Shown here one piece after another: positions 11,608 through 23,880 of a stretch of DNA of 64,000 nt. Made by a program: the position numbers and the translations under genes. The DNA is from Cheiracanthium punctorium. Its lineage: Eukaryota; Arthropoda; Arachnida; Araneae; Cheiracanthiidae. Location of the stretch: positions 274,501-338,500 of the forward strand of contig JAWZYV010011614.1 in NCBI GenBank assembly GCA_038373885.1. The letters are read 5' to 3'. Numbering within the stretch: position 1 is the first letter of the stretch; each line of letters opens with the position of its first letter. Under the pieces are notes generated by a model. It ran no database searches. It worked only from the letters and a program-made list of their open reading frames with translations, and was not told the origin of the DNA.

Positions 11608-14209
11608 AGCTGAAGTTTTTATAAAATTGATACTAAAATATTTTTTAATTCAAAAACACACATTTAATAAATGCAATTTCATGTAAATTTAATTTTATAA
11701 GTTTGTTATGCACTTGATATGACCACCTAGGTAGGCACATCAGAAGCAGTTCAGCTTTCAAGAGAATCATTTAATAAATAACAGTAAAAGATACATGTAT
11801 AGGACAAAACTAGACAAGTCGGGCATAATGGTGCTTTGCTGGGAACAGAATTTTATCATGCAACTGTCACACCGGCAAATGCTCGACTGGTAGCTTCCCT
11901 TTAGACGCCAATAGATTGCATCTTGTCCCGACCATAGGTGGATTTCGTCGAGGTTTATAACAGTTTTCAATGGGAGTAGCATTAGAAACTGCGTTCTTCC
12001 TTCCTAAAAATGGTTGCTTATTGTTTCACATTTGGATGCAAAGAGAAATTTGTTATAGGAAAGCCAATAACACTTCCCAGACATAAGCTACTTTTCAAAT
12101 TTCTAAGGTTTTAAAGGGCTATAAATGCATCTTAAAATATGATTTAAGTTTTGAGGTTTCAGTTAACAGTAATAAAAGTATTATTTACTTTGTAAAAATA
12201 CTTCAAAATTATACCTGTATTATTAATGCACCATTATTTATTTACCCTTAGAATAGTAATTCTAAAAATATGTCAAGAAACTAAATTAACATGCATTTTT
12301 TTTTTTCACTTTACACAACAAGGAGATTTGGACACTTCGTTATTAAAAGCAGTATTCTGTATAATGCTGTTCGGATCTTTCTGGAATTGTAAAATTTGCA
12401 TGAATAAAATGCGCAAGGCAAAATTCATTTTTTTTAAATTTAGGAATTATAAATAATAAGTACATACGCTGTTATAAATTATTTATTCATTGCTGCATCA
12501 AACTTCTGGGTATTTCATCAATTTCATATAAAACTGAATTAGTATCCCAGTGGTAATTTAACGATAATCAAATTTACAAGAATTACCACAGGTGGAAACA
12601 GGGGGTATTTGATATTTCCATTGAAAACTATAGTACCATTTTGCAAAATTAATTAAAAAGTATTTAGCGTTTCGAATTCTGCAGGTATTCTTGTTAAAAG
12701 AATATTATGCAATCTTTAGTTGTGAAAGATTTGAGAAAGATTAACTCTTTATTTCCGAATGCATTTTTTGAATTAAATCAGCATTCATTTAGTCAATCAC
12801 CTTTGGATAATCGCAGGTTATTTTTTATTAAAGCAATTTTATTTGAATGCTGTAAGACTAGATTTTATCATACTAAAAAATCTACCACTGAAACACTTAA
12901 GGCAAGTAAAATTAGAAACTTAAATTTTACTACCTTTATAGGTCAATAGAAATTAATTACTTAAAAAGTATCGCAAAAAATTTTGTTAAGAGTAATTTTA
13001 AATTAAAAAGTGGCTGCCCAAAAACATGTGTATAATTTTTTAAAACTCTTAACAGATAGTTAAGTATAATAGATTCCCGTTGCTTCAAAAATGAGAAGTA
13101 ATAAAAATCAAAACTTCTGTAGTTTATCATGAAAACTTTCCAATCATGAGAATTAATTTATTAGATGGTGGGAGGGAAAAATTCATATAGAAAATGTCAT
13201 ATTTTTTAGTACGTTTATATTTAGATAAGTATGTGTCTTGAAAAACTATCTTTTCTCCGTATTCTAAAACCATTATATTCATTGAACGCTAAACATTATT
13301 ATTACTAATGTACTTGTAAAATATCACTATTTTTTGTTACTATTGAATTGTACTTAAAAATGTTCTTTTTATCTTTTATGCGTTGCAAAGAGTTCTATTG
13401 TTAATAAAAAGAATTAATAAAAGTATTAACATAGATAAAAAAATTAACTCCTGATGTGAAAATATAAAATATATTGCTTTTAAAAAATCTAATGATACCC
13501 CCCACCCCAATATTAAGTAAAAAACAATTGTTATTTACATGCTCCTATTTTAGGATATTTTTCATGCAAGTTTAACTGAAACTTTTTTAAAGAAACATAT
13601 GATGAAATGTTTTTATAAGAACTCTGATACATTAATACTTTTAATCAAAGTTTAATTTTGCAAATGTGTAATCTATTGCTAAGGGGTCTTTGCTTCAAAT
13701 TCCCAACTATTTCTTCTGAATGGCTGCGACACGTGACGAAGTTCTGTTGGACGATTGAAGTGAAGTGAGACACATTTCGAAATGCGCCTTCCTATTATTT
13801 TGTCCTCCTACACCTGTATATCATTTATCACAAAAACAAAAACGGGGAAAAAATTAATATCTCAACAGTATAAGGTTATTTCCGTAAAAAAAGAAGAAGT
13901 CTGAAAAAGCATGCACACACAAAAAAGTACTCCACAAAAATCCAAACAAGTTGCGTGAAAAAAAAAAAAAAAAAAAAAAAAAAACAGGCAACTGTCACCA
14001 TGTAGTTCAACCTATGATTGAATGTAAAATGAGCATATGACATGCTAAGAATCTGGATCCTGGTGGCATTTAGTGGATTTTTCGATTAACTAACTCACAA
14101 CAAGAGGATGACCATTACAGGAACAGAAACACAACCACCTTTATAGTGAAAAAATAAATTTAGCAACGAAACAATATTCTAGTTCGAGGTAATAAATGTA
14201 AAATATAAT
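11608..14209. other. Unassigned AT-rich stretch
   Basis: No gene or transposon recognised. Contains a poly-A tract near 13958-13983. Short open frames at 11767-11982, 12226-12456 and 12707-12949 show no recognisable domain. Confidence 0.35.
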
Positions 14210-14809
14210 ATATTGTTCCTTTCTAACTGCCTGTAAGTATCTTTGATGGTTTGAGTCTCATAGCTGTGAAACCGAATTTACAGGCAATAGAAGATTAACG
14301 TTGGCTATATACAGGCTGATTCAAAACTCTTAAGGGAAGTGGGGGGGGGGGTAGAAAGAACTAAGACGGTTCAGAATCTCATAGTAATATGGGGTCGGAA
14401 ACGTATTTTTCATGTAATTATTAATAGTCAGTTGGATGAGGTGTTGGTTCGTCTAATTTCTTAATGAACCTTAATAAACAATGGTCTTTTATCCGACAAT
14501 TTCATCAATGAAATGAAACAGATTTTGTGAACTACCAATTTTAGCCAAGTGCTTTCTGTGAAACATGCATTAGTTTTTGATAAACCATGATCAAAAAGTT
14601 TACTATTACTTCAGCACATCCTTAAAGTGACTACATTCGAAATACTTATTTTGTTAAAATGCAAAACATTAAAAGTAATAGCGCAAAACTAGTTTAATAA
14701 TTATATGGCATTATGGTGTATGAAAATAAATATAGTAATAATATTTATATCTTTGAAGTAGAACAAACTTAATTTTTTTTTTTTACTATTTTATTGAAAA
14801 TGTCTAACC

Positions 14810-15311
14810 CAGAGGTTCCCAAACTGGGAACCGCGGCACCCTAGGGTGCCATGAGCGTATGTCAGGGGTGCCGTAGAGATAATCAAGAAAAGTGTTTGGG
14901 TGGAGTATAATCAAATAATTTCCTCTGAACCGGTATCCCCAAGAAAGTGAACCAAGCCGATCACTAAGTGGGCTCAAACAAAAATATTTCAGCCAAGTTC
15001 AAGACTGTACTGTAGCCTCTCTTTTATAGGAACTCCCTGAAATGGAGGTATTATCAGAATTCTATATCCCTTTCCCAAGAGAGTACTTTCTTGATAGTTA
15101 GCCCTATAAACAAAAAAACAGAAAATAATGTAAAATGCAACCAAACTGCTTTATTCTAACCTTCAGATTCATATTGCTTTAAAGGAAACCTGCCGCGAAA
15201 GTTTTTAGCTTGAAAAGGGTGCCGCGAAATGTTTTTAGCCTCACAAGGGTGCCGCGAAATGCTTTTGGCCTGACAAGGGTGCCGCGGGGGAAAAAAGTTT
15301 GGGAACCCCTG
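14810..15311. mobile_element. hAT MITE with internal 31-bp repeats
   Basis: Inverted ends CAGAGGTTCCCAAACT and, complemented, CAGGGGTTCCCAAACT, flanked by 8-bp duplications gtctaacc (14802-14809) and gtctaaac (15312-15319), 7 of 8 identical. Near the right end a ~31-bp unit (GGGTGCCGCGAAATGTTTTT then agcctcacaa) is repeated about three and a half times (15185-15290). A shorter GGCACC/GGGTGCC pair lies at the left end. No coding capacity. Confidence 0.9.
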
Positions 15312-16064
15312 GTCTAAACAGTTCACGCAATTTTGTAATTAAAGTAATTAATGAATAAAGTGAACGCATATGTGATAGACGTTCAGGGAGAGGAGGTCAC
15401 TGAGAGAAATATAAACATTTGATAGCCCGCCCTCAAAAAAAAAAATTAAAATATTGTTTGTGTCTTAAGTATTAAAAAAAAAATTCTCCGACTACTTTTC
15501 TCTCCATTTTTTTTTTTTTTACAACTGACAAAAGAGCATTTCTCCTGATATTCTTCGTGATTTCCGAATTTGACATAATAAAATCTATTTGCGTTGAAAT
15601 CTCCAGGGATGTCATTTAAGTTCGGCCCTATTCAATCACATCATCAGATGAACTTTCCTCATCAGACACTGAATTAGTACTGAGAGGCATAAAAATACAA
15701 ACACATTATCAACATCATCAGTGCAAAGACGAAATAAAATCGGAACATCTATCCAATTCTTTTACCATGTTATACGAGCCTCTTTTAGCATATTAAACGA
15801 ACACGGTCAGAGTTTTTCCACCGTGTTATACGAATCGGTCTTATAAACCCCTGCTATAAGGAAATCTGCCGAATTGCTTTAGAGTGACCAGTTTGTAATG
15901 TGTCTTTTTATAAACTTTAATTCCGTAAAAAAGCAAGAAAATTTCCATATAGGGAAGTGGGATAGGTCCCCTATGTGGTCTTTTCCGAAGACTTTTTAAA
16001 ATTAAGTAGGTAGAGTAAAAATAATTGGTGCCTCCAAAAATTGGTCTTTGGAGAAGGAAGTCGC
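15312..16064. other. Unassigned sequence
   Basis: No gene recognised. 'accatgttatacgagcctc' and 'accgtgttatacgaatcgg' near 15765 and 15822 form a short direct repeat that may be transposon debris. Confidence 0.3.
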
Positions 16065-16068
16065 TTAA

Positions 16069-16482
16069 CCCTTTAACGCGCAGTGTTCCCGCTTTGGGAA
16101 CACCAAACTCTGACGTTTTGACTGTTGCCAGTCACGAAGAATAGATTTGATTTCTATAAAAATAGTTGCGGGAGACATTGCTCCACGAGAATCCTTTACT
16201 TTTTAACACGTCATTTGCCGTAAAAATTGTCACGGTTATTTTTAACAGCACTGGCATCCGCTGAAAAATGGAAGAATGCGAGAACAGCTGGATAGATTGC
16301 CCAATGCTGAAAAAAGTTCAGCCGTTGCCATCGCTCGACTTAACTATCAGCAAGATGGCGGGCGATCGAAACGTGGCACACGATGAACGTTTCGATCGTC
16401 CGCCATCTTGCTGATAGTTAAGTCGAGCGATGGCAACGGCTGCCCTTTTTTCAGCATTGGGAAAGGGTTGCGCCTCAAAGGG
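16069..16482 (+). mobile_element. piggyBac-like foldback MITE, copy A
   Basis: Left end CCCTTTAACGCGCAGTG after TTAA (16065-16068). The complement of the right end is CCCTTTGAGGCGCAACCC, followed by a mutated TTAA (taaa, 16483-16486). The right half is a large hairpin: 16300-16374 is the near-perfect complement of 16387-16461 with a 12-base loop. The left ~230 bp is unpaired. Related copies are at 35619, 37308 and 48969. Confidence 0.85.
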
Positions 16483-17950
16483 TAAATAGAGGTGGTCGCT
16501 CATAGAAGTTTCACTTTGATAACAGAATAATGTTATACAACGAAATAAATTTAATGAATGTGGTATTCATTCGTCATGCTGAAATACAACAAACTAAACA
16601 TTCTGCAACCACTGACTCGGAAATATCTGGGCAGACATCTCATTTCCGTATTTCTGAGAATGATTACATGCATTGTTATTTTTCCAAAAACCAAAAACTG
16701 CTTTTGCAAATGTTGAACTAAATTTATGGTGGCGTATCTAATAATATGTTCTTTTCAGCGCAAAAATTCTGCGTACAAACTAAAAAGTGTACTCCTATCC
16801 ACCTGGGTGTAAACTTTCAAACATTATTCTGATCATTTTTAACTGAGAATTTGTTTTAATCGTGTTTCAAAAAATAGAAACGCTTATAAAAATATTTTCA
16901 GGGGTAAGAACATCTCTAAAATCTCGATGATAAGGAAAATGGTAAACAGCATACCGTTAGTATTTCATCCAGACAGCCGATAACAAAAAAAGAAAAAGAA
17001 AGAAGAAATGACCTCTTAAAGAAATTAAAAAGAAAATGTAACAATACGTGTAACCAGCCAAGAAATATTGCAGACTTGACTATACATTACCTTGCTTTAG
17101 GCTTTCAGCACTCAGAATCTTTTCTTTTTTTAGCTTCTTCCCCGATTGTACGCAATTACTTACTTAATTGTTAATATTACTTTGCGTTGATAGTCACTCT
17201 CTGCTGTAAAACCAGTTATACAGTCAATAAGCGTAAATATAACTTACTCACTCACTGTACTCACTAGAGTTACTTTGGCATGCTTGATAATGTTGCAATA
17301 TTGGAACTGGGTTATTCCAAATCGAGTTTAGTGGAGAAGTTTTTTAAAAATTATTCGTTCAGTGTTAAAGGACCTTTATAACACTGGATTCGGATTTAAC
17401 AATCCATTTCTACAACTACTTCGAAATGATTTTCAAGAACCGATTTCGTAATGAAAATTTCAGAATCAAGTAGCACCGTTAAAAATCAAGAAATATGTTA
17501 TATCTCATTGTAACCGAGCGTGACAATAGTTATTTTCTTGAATAAATAAATAAATAATAAATAATTAATTCTTTCTGGCAGAAAGGTATGAAATTTCAAG
17601 CACTTCTCTTGTCTTATTTTGTGTTTGAATGTACGTTATTATCTTCTTTTAAATGACTTCCTACTGTAAAACAAGTTTCATAGGAAATGAACTGAACTCG
17701 AGCTTATGGATTCCAATAAAGCTACGCAGATGTCGTTTTACACTAAAATATGTCTGTAATACTAAGTTTGTTGTGTTACAACATAAAAAAAAAGTTCTCT
17801 CATTTCCTTTTTTGTGTGTGTGTGACTGACTGTAGTACGCCGCAGGCTTGCGCAGTCTACGGCAGTCCAGCGTCTGTCGTAGACTTGCGGCAGACGCTGG
17901 ACTTGCCGCAGTAGTCACACTGCTGTGAAACCAGTTTTACAGGCAATCTC

Positions 17951-18126
17951 TAGGGATGGACGCGAGACGAAAAATAAGCGTCTCGCGTCTCGCAAAATAG
18001 CCAAAAAGCTTGTCTCGTCTCGCAAAAATCCCTATATCGTAATGTTAAAAATGTGTGTCTCGTCTCGCAAAAAAGCTGTAAATCTCTGTCTCGTCTCGCA
18101 AAAAAGTCGTCTCGCGTCCATCCCTA
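17951..18126. mobile_element. hAT-type MITE with GTCTCG repeats
   Basis: A 176-bp element with perfect inverted ends of about 19 bp (TAGGGATGGACGCGAGACG and complement) and a perfect 8-bp duplication, GCAATCTC, at 17943-17950 and 18127-18134. The interior is built from repeats of GTCTCGTCTCGCAAAA in one orientation. It landed immediately 3' of a palindromic core of the 9-18 kb array. A decayed relative is at 50343-50426. Confidence 0.9.
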
Positions 18127-18170
18127 GCAATCTCCGGTGAATAAGTGTTGATTCTTGTATAAATATGGCA

Positions 18171-20538
18171 AATATTTTTGGTTGGGATAATTACGTTAGA
18201 TATACCTATCTTCCTGCACTATGCGCGATACTACAGTGTTCTATCATTGTTGTATTTTAACCAATCTCGTTATAATTTAATCATAGCCATTATAATTGGA
18301 TCAAATCAAACTGAAAATAATACTAGTAAGTTATTATTATTATTATTTTATTTGTTTATTTCCTTTTATATTCTTCGGGTACTCAGATTATTACTTAGGA
18401 CATAAATTTTGTAAGAGGCAGTAACTCGGAAAACATTACTCTTTTGGCCGAATTTGGAAGATGTCAATACAAGCAATTTGAAATCACAATTCAATTATCT
18501 ACAGGGTTGGAACTCTTTGGTTAGGATGAGAGATCGAATCGCGCATTCAAGAGAAAAGTGAGATGATGTTACGTAAAAGCAATGGCACTTACCTTCCTTG
18601 CATCTACTGTCGAACAGACAGCTAAGAACTAAAACTAAACAATCGAAAACAGTGCCATCTGATGTTGGATATAACCTCGACAATTGTCTGCAATTAGAGC
18701 TTCATGTCCTTGATAATATGCTCATATGAATCTCGATAATGCATGTGAAAAGCGTTACTATGCTTTGCCATAACTGCTAAAACTACCACCACACTTAACA
18801 ATGAATAAAAAAATAAAAAAATAAAAAAGACAGAAATAAAGAATAAATAAATCTGGATCATAATCAAAACTTTCCGCCCGACCATTATGCACTTCCAAAT
18901 CTGAATCTCTCACTTCCCCACATGCTGAAAATGATGCTTCACCACCATTCATTTCGATCCATTAACTAATTGTTCTCGGGGGGGATTCCAAGAAGATTTT
19001 TTTTTAAATACTGCTGAGTAAAAAAAAAAAATAAAATAACAATAATGGAAGGCGTCAAAATATGCAAAGAAAACTAAAACTATATGATTAAAAAATGCTG
19101 ACGAAACAAGAAACACTTTGAAGTGTTTGAGAAAAAAAAAAAAAAAAATCTGTTAAAATAATATATGTGTGCGTGTGTGACAGTAGCGTAACTGCGCCAA
19201 GCTTGGAAGAGAAACCAGGAAGCAGCGGCATTTCGAACTAATTGTTCGAGCACCCACCCACCTTCCTTTGGCGGAGGGGGGCAGCAGACGACATATTGAT
19301 GATAGGGTGGAGGAGAAATCAAACGGAAGAGAGGGAGGGACGTCAACAGGGGGGAACATGATGGAAAGATAACGTCCAAGAAACAAAAGAACTACATTTT
19401 TTATACATTTTCTTTCCCCGATTGTTTTTTTCCCCCATCGCATGCTTGTTAGTGAAATGACGGGGCAGGTGCTTTGTCGTAATAGCTGGAATTAGGAAGG
19501 AAGTTTACTTTGTTTTCTTTTTCTAAGTATATATCCAGTCTAATTTTGCTTTCCCGAAGGTCGTACAGTGCTGATGCATTATACGAGTACAAACGAGTTT
19601 TGATTGGTTGGCTAGTCACGGTAGAACTTGGTTAAAATGCTTATTTTCGACAAAATAATACTATTATTACTTTACTGTTTATCCTCTCGCCATCCCTGAA
19701 CTTCAGATGAGGGAATAAACTGATTCTAGAAATCGTCATTAGATGGCAGTACTTAAATGTGTTTTCAGAACTTAGCACTTATATTTTGTTCACAGACATT
19801 TTTAAAAGATAACAAATGTATAAAAGTATAACTCAAATATTAAAAACAGAAAAATATAGCCATCGACTTTTGATGATATAACAAACATGCACCTGTCTTA
19901 TACAGGTATCACTTAGATAACATAGGATTCACATGATCTTCGAATTTAGAAAAAAAAGGCAAAATTTGGAGAGAGAAAAAAAGGAGATTTAAGTTTGTAG
20001 TTTATCGTATGGACAAGTGTCATAGAAGTAGATAGTACAAGCGAAATTGAAATATATTCATTAAATTGAATTTACAGAGTCTGCCTAAAATTTTTCTTTA
20101 AAATAACTTAAAATTTATGAAGCCTACATAAAAGTAACATATTTATAGGAGTTTTTGTCTCATTTTAGCTAGAAGTATATTATATTTAATGAAAAGTACT
20201 TCGTTTTAAATCAATTTATTCTATCCCACTGACTATTAACTTTTTTCTGCTATTCTTTTTATAATGGGACAGTCTCATTAAAACAGACTAACAACCATGA
20301 AAAGGCATTAAGTATTACTTTAATAATAATACTAATTATAATAATAAATATTTAATTCAAACATGGCTGCATTTTATATGCAAAATTAGATGATGTGTAA
20401 ATATGATTTTTATAAATAAAAGGGTAAATATATTTTGTTAGAATTTCATAAATGTCGATGTAATAGACGAACAAAAAGTTCCGTGATTTTAAGAAATCCC
20501 AGCTATGCATATATAACTTATAAAGTAACTTGTACAAA
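18171..20538. other. Unassigned AT-rich stretch
   Basis: No gene or complete transposon recognised. Contains (ATT)n near 18329-18345 and A-runs near 19020 and 19131-19148. A CTCF-like TCATTAGATGGCAG lies near 19736, matching 12 of 14 consensus positions. Confidence 0.35.
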
Positions 20539-20970
20539 CAGTGACGCACTTAGGATTTTATAGTTTAGGGGGCGGGGCTGGGGCAACAAATACTGATGAA
20601 CTCGGTTATAGTGACCTCGATTATAGTAATAACGCTCTTATAACGTCAAAATATTTTGTACCACTTGCCCACAGAACACAAGCCCGCTATCAACATAACT
20701 CATTAATCGTTATAGAGTCATAAATACTGATTTTTTTCAATGACGTTGTAATGGAGTTTAACTGTACTTAATACACCAACTGAACTATTTATTTAAAAAA
20801 CTGTCTTTTTTAAAAATATTTTAGAAATAATTTGAAGACAATTAAAAAATAAAAATATTTTAATTCATTAATGAGATTTTCAATTTTTAAAGCTTCTCAG
20901 ATCTAACTCTCTAGCTTCAGGAGGGGGGGGGCTTTAGCCCCCATAGCCCCCCTCCGTTGGTGGGCCTATG
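20539..20970. mobile_element. hAT-like element carrying a pogo-like insert, copy 1
   Basis: Ends CAGTGACGCACTTAGGATTT and, complemented, CATAGGCCCACCAACGGAGG, both next to G/C runs. Flanks tgtacaaa (20531-20538) and tgcataaa (20971-20978) agree at 6 of 8 positions. Inside, a segment from about 20595 to 20768 has pogo-like ends (left 'gaactcggttatagtgacc', complemented right 'cagttaaactccattacaac'). The same composite occurs at 25790-26226, so the insert was present before the copies spread. Confidence 0.65.
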
Positions 20971-21142
20971 TGCATAAATACCTAAACATGATGGTTATAA
21001 TTAAACTTCTCTTATAAACAGGGTTCTAAACCGGGTGAACGGATTGTAACCAAATTTGGCATAAAGACTATTTTGGCATAAAGACTATTAATTATTATAT
21101 TATTAAAGAAATTTTTTTTAAATAAAAGAAGAAGAAAAATGA

Positions 21143-21310
21143 CCACTAGATGGCGCTTTGTATGAAAAAACAGTAAATTTAACAATGGAAATGGCTAATT
21201 CGAAATGTACAAACAATTTCAACATTTATTCAATAGTTTGTTATCATTTGTTACTTAATTTAGGGTATATTTTGTACTAATTTCATTATGCAAAGGGCCA
21301 CCTAGTGGCC
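21143..21310. promoter_or_regulatory. Convergent pair of CTCF-like motifs
   Basis: CCACTAGATGGCGC (plus, 21143-21156) matches CCACYAGRKGGCRS at every position. On the minus strand CCACTAGGTGGC starts at 21308 and extends to 21297. The two face each other about 140 bp apart. The surrounding block (about 21010-21360) looks like repeat debris ('ccaaatttggcataaagac'), so the motifs may simply be carried by a dispersed repeat. Motif match only. Confidence 0.35.
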
Positions 21311-22350
21311 ATTTTTGGAACTAGATCTTAGTTTCCAGTAATGTTTTTTCTATCGAATTTGACCCTACGAAAATGGATGCCAGTGATTTTAAACATTCAG
21401 AATATCTCTGTTGAAATGAAAGGTTACGATATCTTTTTTTCTTTTTTTCTAAAGAAAAATTTTCTGTTATGAAAAAAAAAAAAATAAAAAAATAAAAATC
21501 CCATTATTTCACAGTAAAATTTGTTAATAACTCTCATAGCTTTATCATTCACAACGGCTCATAAAATAGCATGCGGCAATACATTTTGAATATTTTCAAG
21601 TATCTGACGTGACTCTGCTTTGTTTTATGCTAGTCAAAAAATATGTGATTTCTCAAAAGAGAAACTTTTAAAAGTGGATCTTAACTCTGTAAAAAAATAA
21701 AACAATATTCCACTTTTCACTTTCATAAGGAATGCTTTGTCGCTTAAAATGAAGCCCCTCGACTCTTGATTGATCCATACAATGGCCGTCATCTCGAACC
21801 CTCTAGTCATCCTTTTCCGTCTTCTGTGAGGCACTGAAATGTTTTCAGAAATCGTCCACAGATAGCAACACTTGGTTGTATTTCACTGAATTTGTTTTTT
21901 AAGAATAAAACAAACATCAGAGAAGGAAGGAGGAACAGAAAATAATATCACTTAATTTGTTTTAACTATGCAACAACTATGCACTTGTACTACACATGCA
22001 TCTCTTAAGTACAATAAGCTTCATTTGAAGTTCAAAGACAAGAAACTAGAAGGAAGGGTAATATTTGAAAAAAAAATGAATAATAACAACTTCATTATTT
22101 ACAGACGCATTTTGCATGCATTGAATATATAATTTTTCTGTATTTTTTCTTTTCAAAACTTGTTGGCCAGAGGGCTAGAATACGGAGATAAGGTTGAATG
22201 ATTTTGAATTTCTTGAAGTTGATATTGATTCTCTGCGTAACCAATTCTAAGAAATGGACCCATTTCGGTTCGACCGGGCAGGAGGATGCTTCCTTTTGCT
22301 CGAAACCGTAAAATGTAGGATTGACTTTCACTGGAAAAAGTGTCCTTTCC

Positions 22351-22782
22351 AGGCCCGGACTAACTCCTTTGGGGGTCCTCGGCTAAAGATTGAAAAGGGA
22401 CCCCCTAACCGAGCATTTTAGAAGGAATAGAATGTTAGAATATGTAATATTTGGGATTTAGTCTTACGTGCCTAAAAACCATATTTAACTATTTTAGAGC
22501 TATTGGGACCCTTGACTCTTCGGGGGACAGGGGCTCCCTCGAGCAGTGGTGTTCCTAGGGTCCTCCGCTGCTCCACTGCGTAAAGACGTACTATTACTGG
22601 GAAATGAATAATCCAATTACTCTGATTACTCTGATATACATCATCATCATATCTCTGATTACTCATATATTTACTCTGATATACATCAAATTACTCTAAT
22701 TATAACGTAGTATATCCAATTTGGGGGGGCTTCACCAGGCCCCTCTGAGTCGGGGCCCTTCGGAAATCGCCGACCAGCCCGG
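22351..22782. mobile_element. Degenerate hAT-like element
   Basis: The identical word TCCTTTCC followed by AG flanks both sides (22343-22350 and 22783-22790), giving an 8-10-bp duplication. Ends are related but diverged (left CCCGGACTAACTCC, complemented right CCGGGCTGGTCGGCG), and both inner flanks have GGGGTCC/GGGCCCC-type sequence. Length 432 bp. An ATATCTCTGATTACTC-type direct repeat occupies the middle (about 22610-22700). Superfamily inferred from duplication length. Confidence 0.6.
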
Positions 22783-23089
22783 TCCTTTCCAGCTGAATAT
22801 CGGAGTCTCGTGATATAATTCCTTCCTCAGATTCAAAACTTCTCCTTTTCACACTTCAGGACTACAAAGAATCAAAATATTCTTAACCAATCCCAGTTCT
22901 CCCAACTTTCTATGGCGATATATTCGTCCAAAAATTCCTGACAGAAGCTTATCTTAAGTTTCGGCAATCCCGTCCATCCAAGAGCTCCCACCAAATGACT
23001 GACCAAGCACGCACACATTCACGCATTCGCGCAAAATGAGATAAATCCTCGCTCAGGCACACACACACACTTACCGCCTTTCACGTAAA

Positions 23090-23490
23090 CCTCCGGAACA
23101 GGCACGAAAGCTTTGAAAATTCTTCGGCGGACCACCTCCACACCCCAGCCTCCACCCCCCACCCCCCACGAGTTATTTCCTAGGCTTCATAAATCTGAAA
23201 AGCAGCCGGCTCCCGCTTTTCCGCCTAATTTACGATTCAACAGAATCCCTCCCTCCCCCCCCCCGAACATCAGGAGTTCGACCCCTCGTTGGGAAGGGGC
23301 AGTGGCGTGGTTGCCCCTGCCCATCCCCCTCCCCCATCTCTCTCCCCACCGCCCCTGGAAAATTCGAAATGGATCCCTGAGGATCGCCTGCCGGACTTTG
23401 TGAGGATATCACGAATGTATACTGCAATCTCCCGTGCAGTCGGGAGGGGGGGAGTTATCCGAACGGGGGAAGCTTCATGAGGGAACGGGG
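23090..23490. other. GC-rich, C-tract-rich block
   Basis: Poly-C/poly-G runs and proline-coding low complexity give overlapping open frames on both strands. No splice or domain evidence for a gene. A (CA)n tract precedes it at 23060-23072. It may be a decayed transposon end or a GC-rich regulatory patch. Confidence 0.3.
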
Positions 23491-23791
23491 GTGGGGTGAG
23501 GATCCGAAATCAATAAGTGGGTCTAAAAGTGGACGGATGTTCTTTTCTTTTTAGATTTCTAAACAAGTCTGAGGGTTGAAACCGATCAAACTTACCCTAT
23601 AGTGGTAATAAGAAACGAAAAATATTTCCATTACAACAAATTACCGTGATCAGTTGGACTGAAAATTACAACTGTAAGGCCATTTCCTTTATCGGAAGCA
23701 TTTTTATGTAGGTGGGTCTGACGAATGCCTTTGAGAAAAACATTAAAACCCGACAAAACCGTTCCTGTGCTTTGTTGGTCACCTTCTAGAG

Positions 23792-23880
23792 CAGGGGTTT
23801 CCAACTGGTGACCCGCTGGCCGCATGCGGTCCGCGAAGCTTTCTGGGAAGATAAATTGCAACGTCAAATTAGATGCTCTT
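23792..23880. mobile_element. Solo hAT terminus
   Basis: CAGGGGTTTCCAACTGGTGA followed by GCTGGCCGCATGCGGTCCGC is a typical hAT end, but I found no complementary right end downstream, so the element is truncated or its other end has decayed. Confidence 0.55.

Larger units (their letters stand above)
9090..18170. repeat. Broken array of ~300-bp units with palindromic core
   Basis: Eight copies of a near-palindrome around CTGTAAAACCAGTTTTACAG lie at 9313, 10329, 10606, 10876, 14264, 17204, 17664 and 17923. Most are followed by 'aggcaatga'-like sequence. The first four are preceded at about 60-90 bp by 'ttctcccatt'-like sequence. Several units also contain 'tgaaatacaac' (9105, 9377, 10393, 16579). 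With the hAT at 9531 removed, the first four copies are about 260-320 bp apart; later ones are separated by unrelated DNA and transposons. This is the eroded remains of a tandem family. No consistent reading frame is kept across units. Confidence 0.65.
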
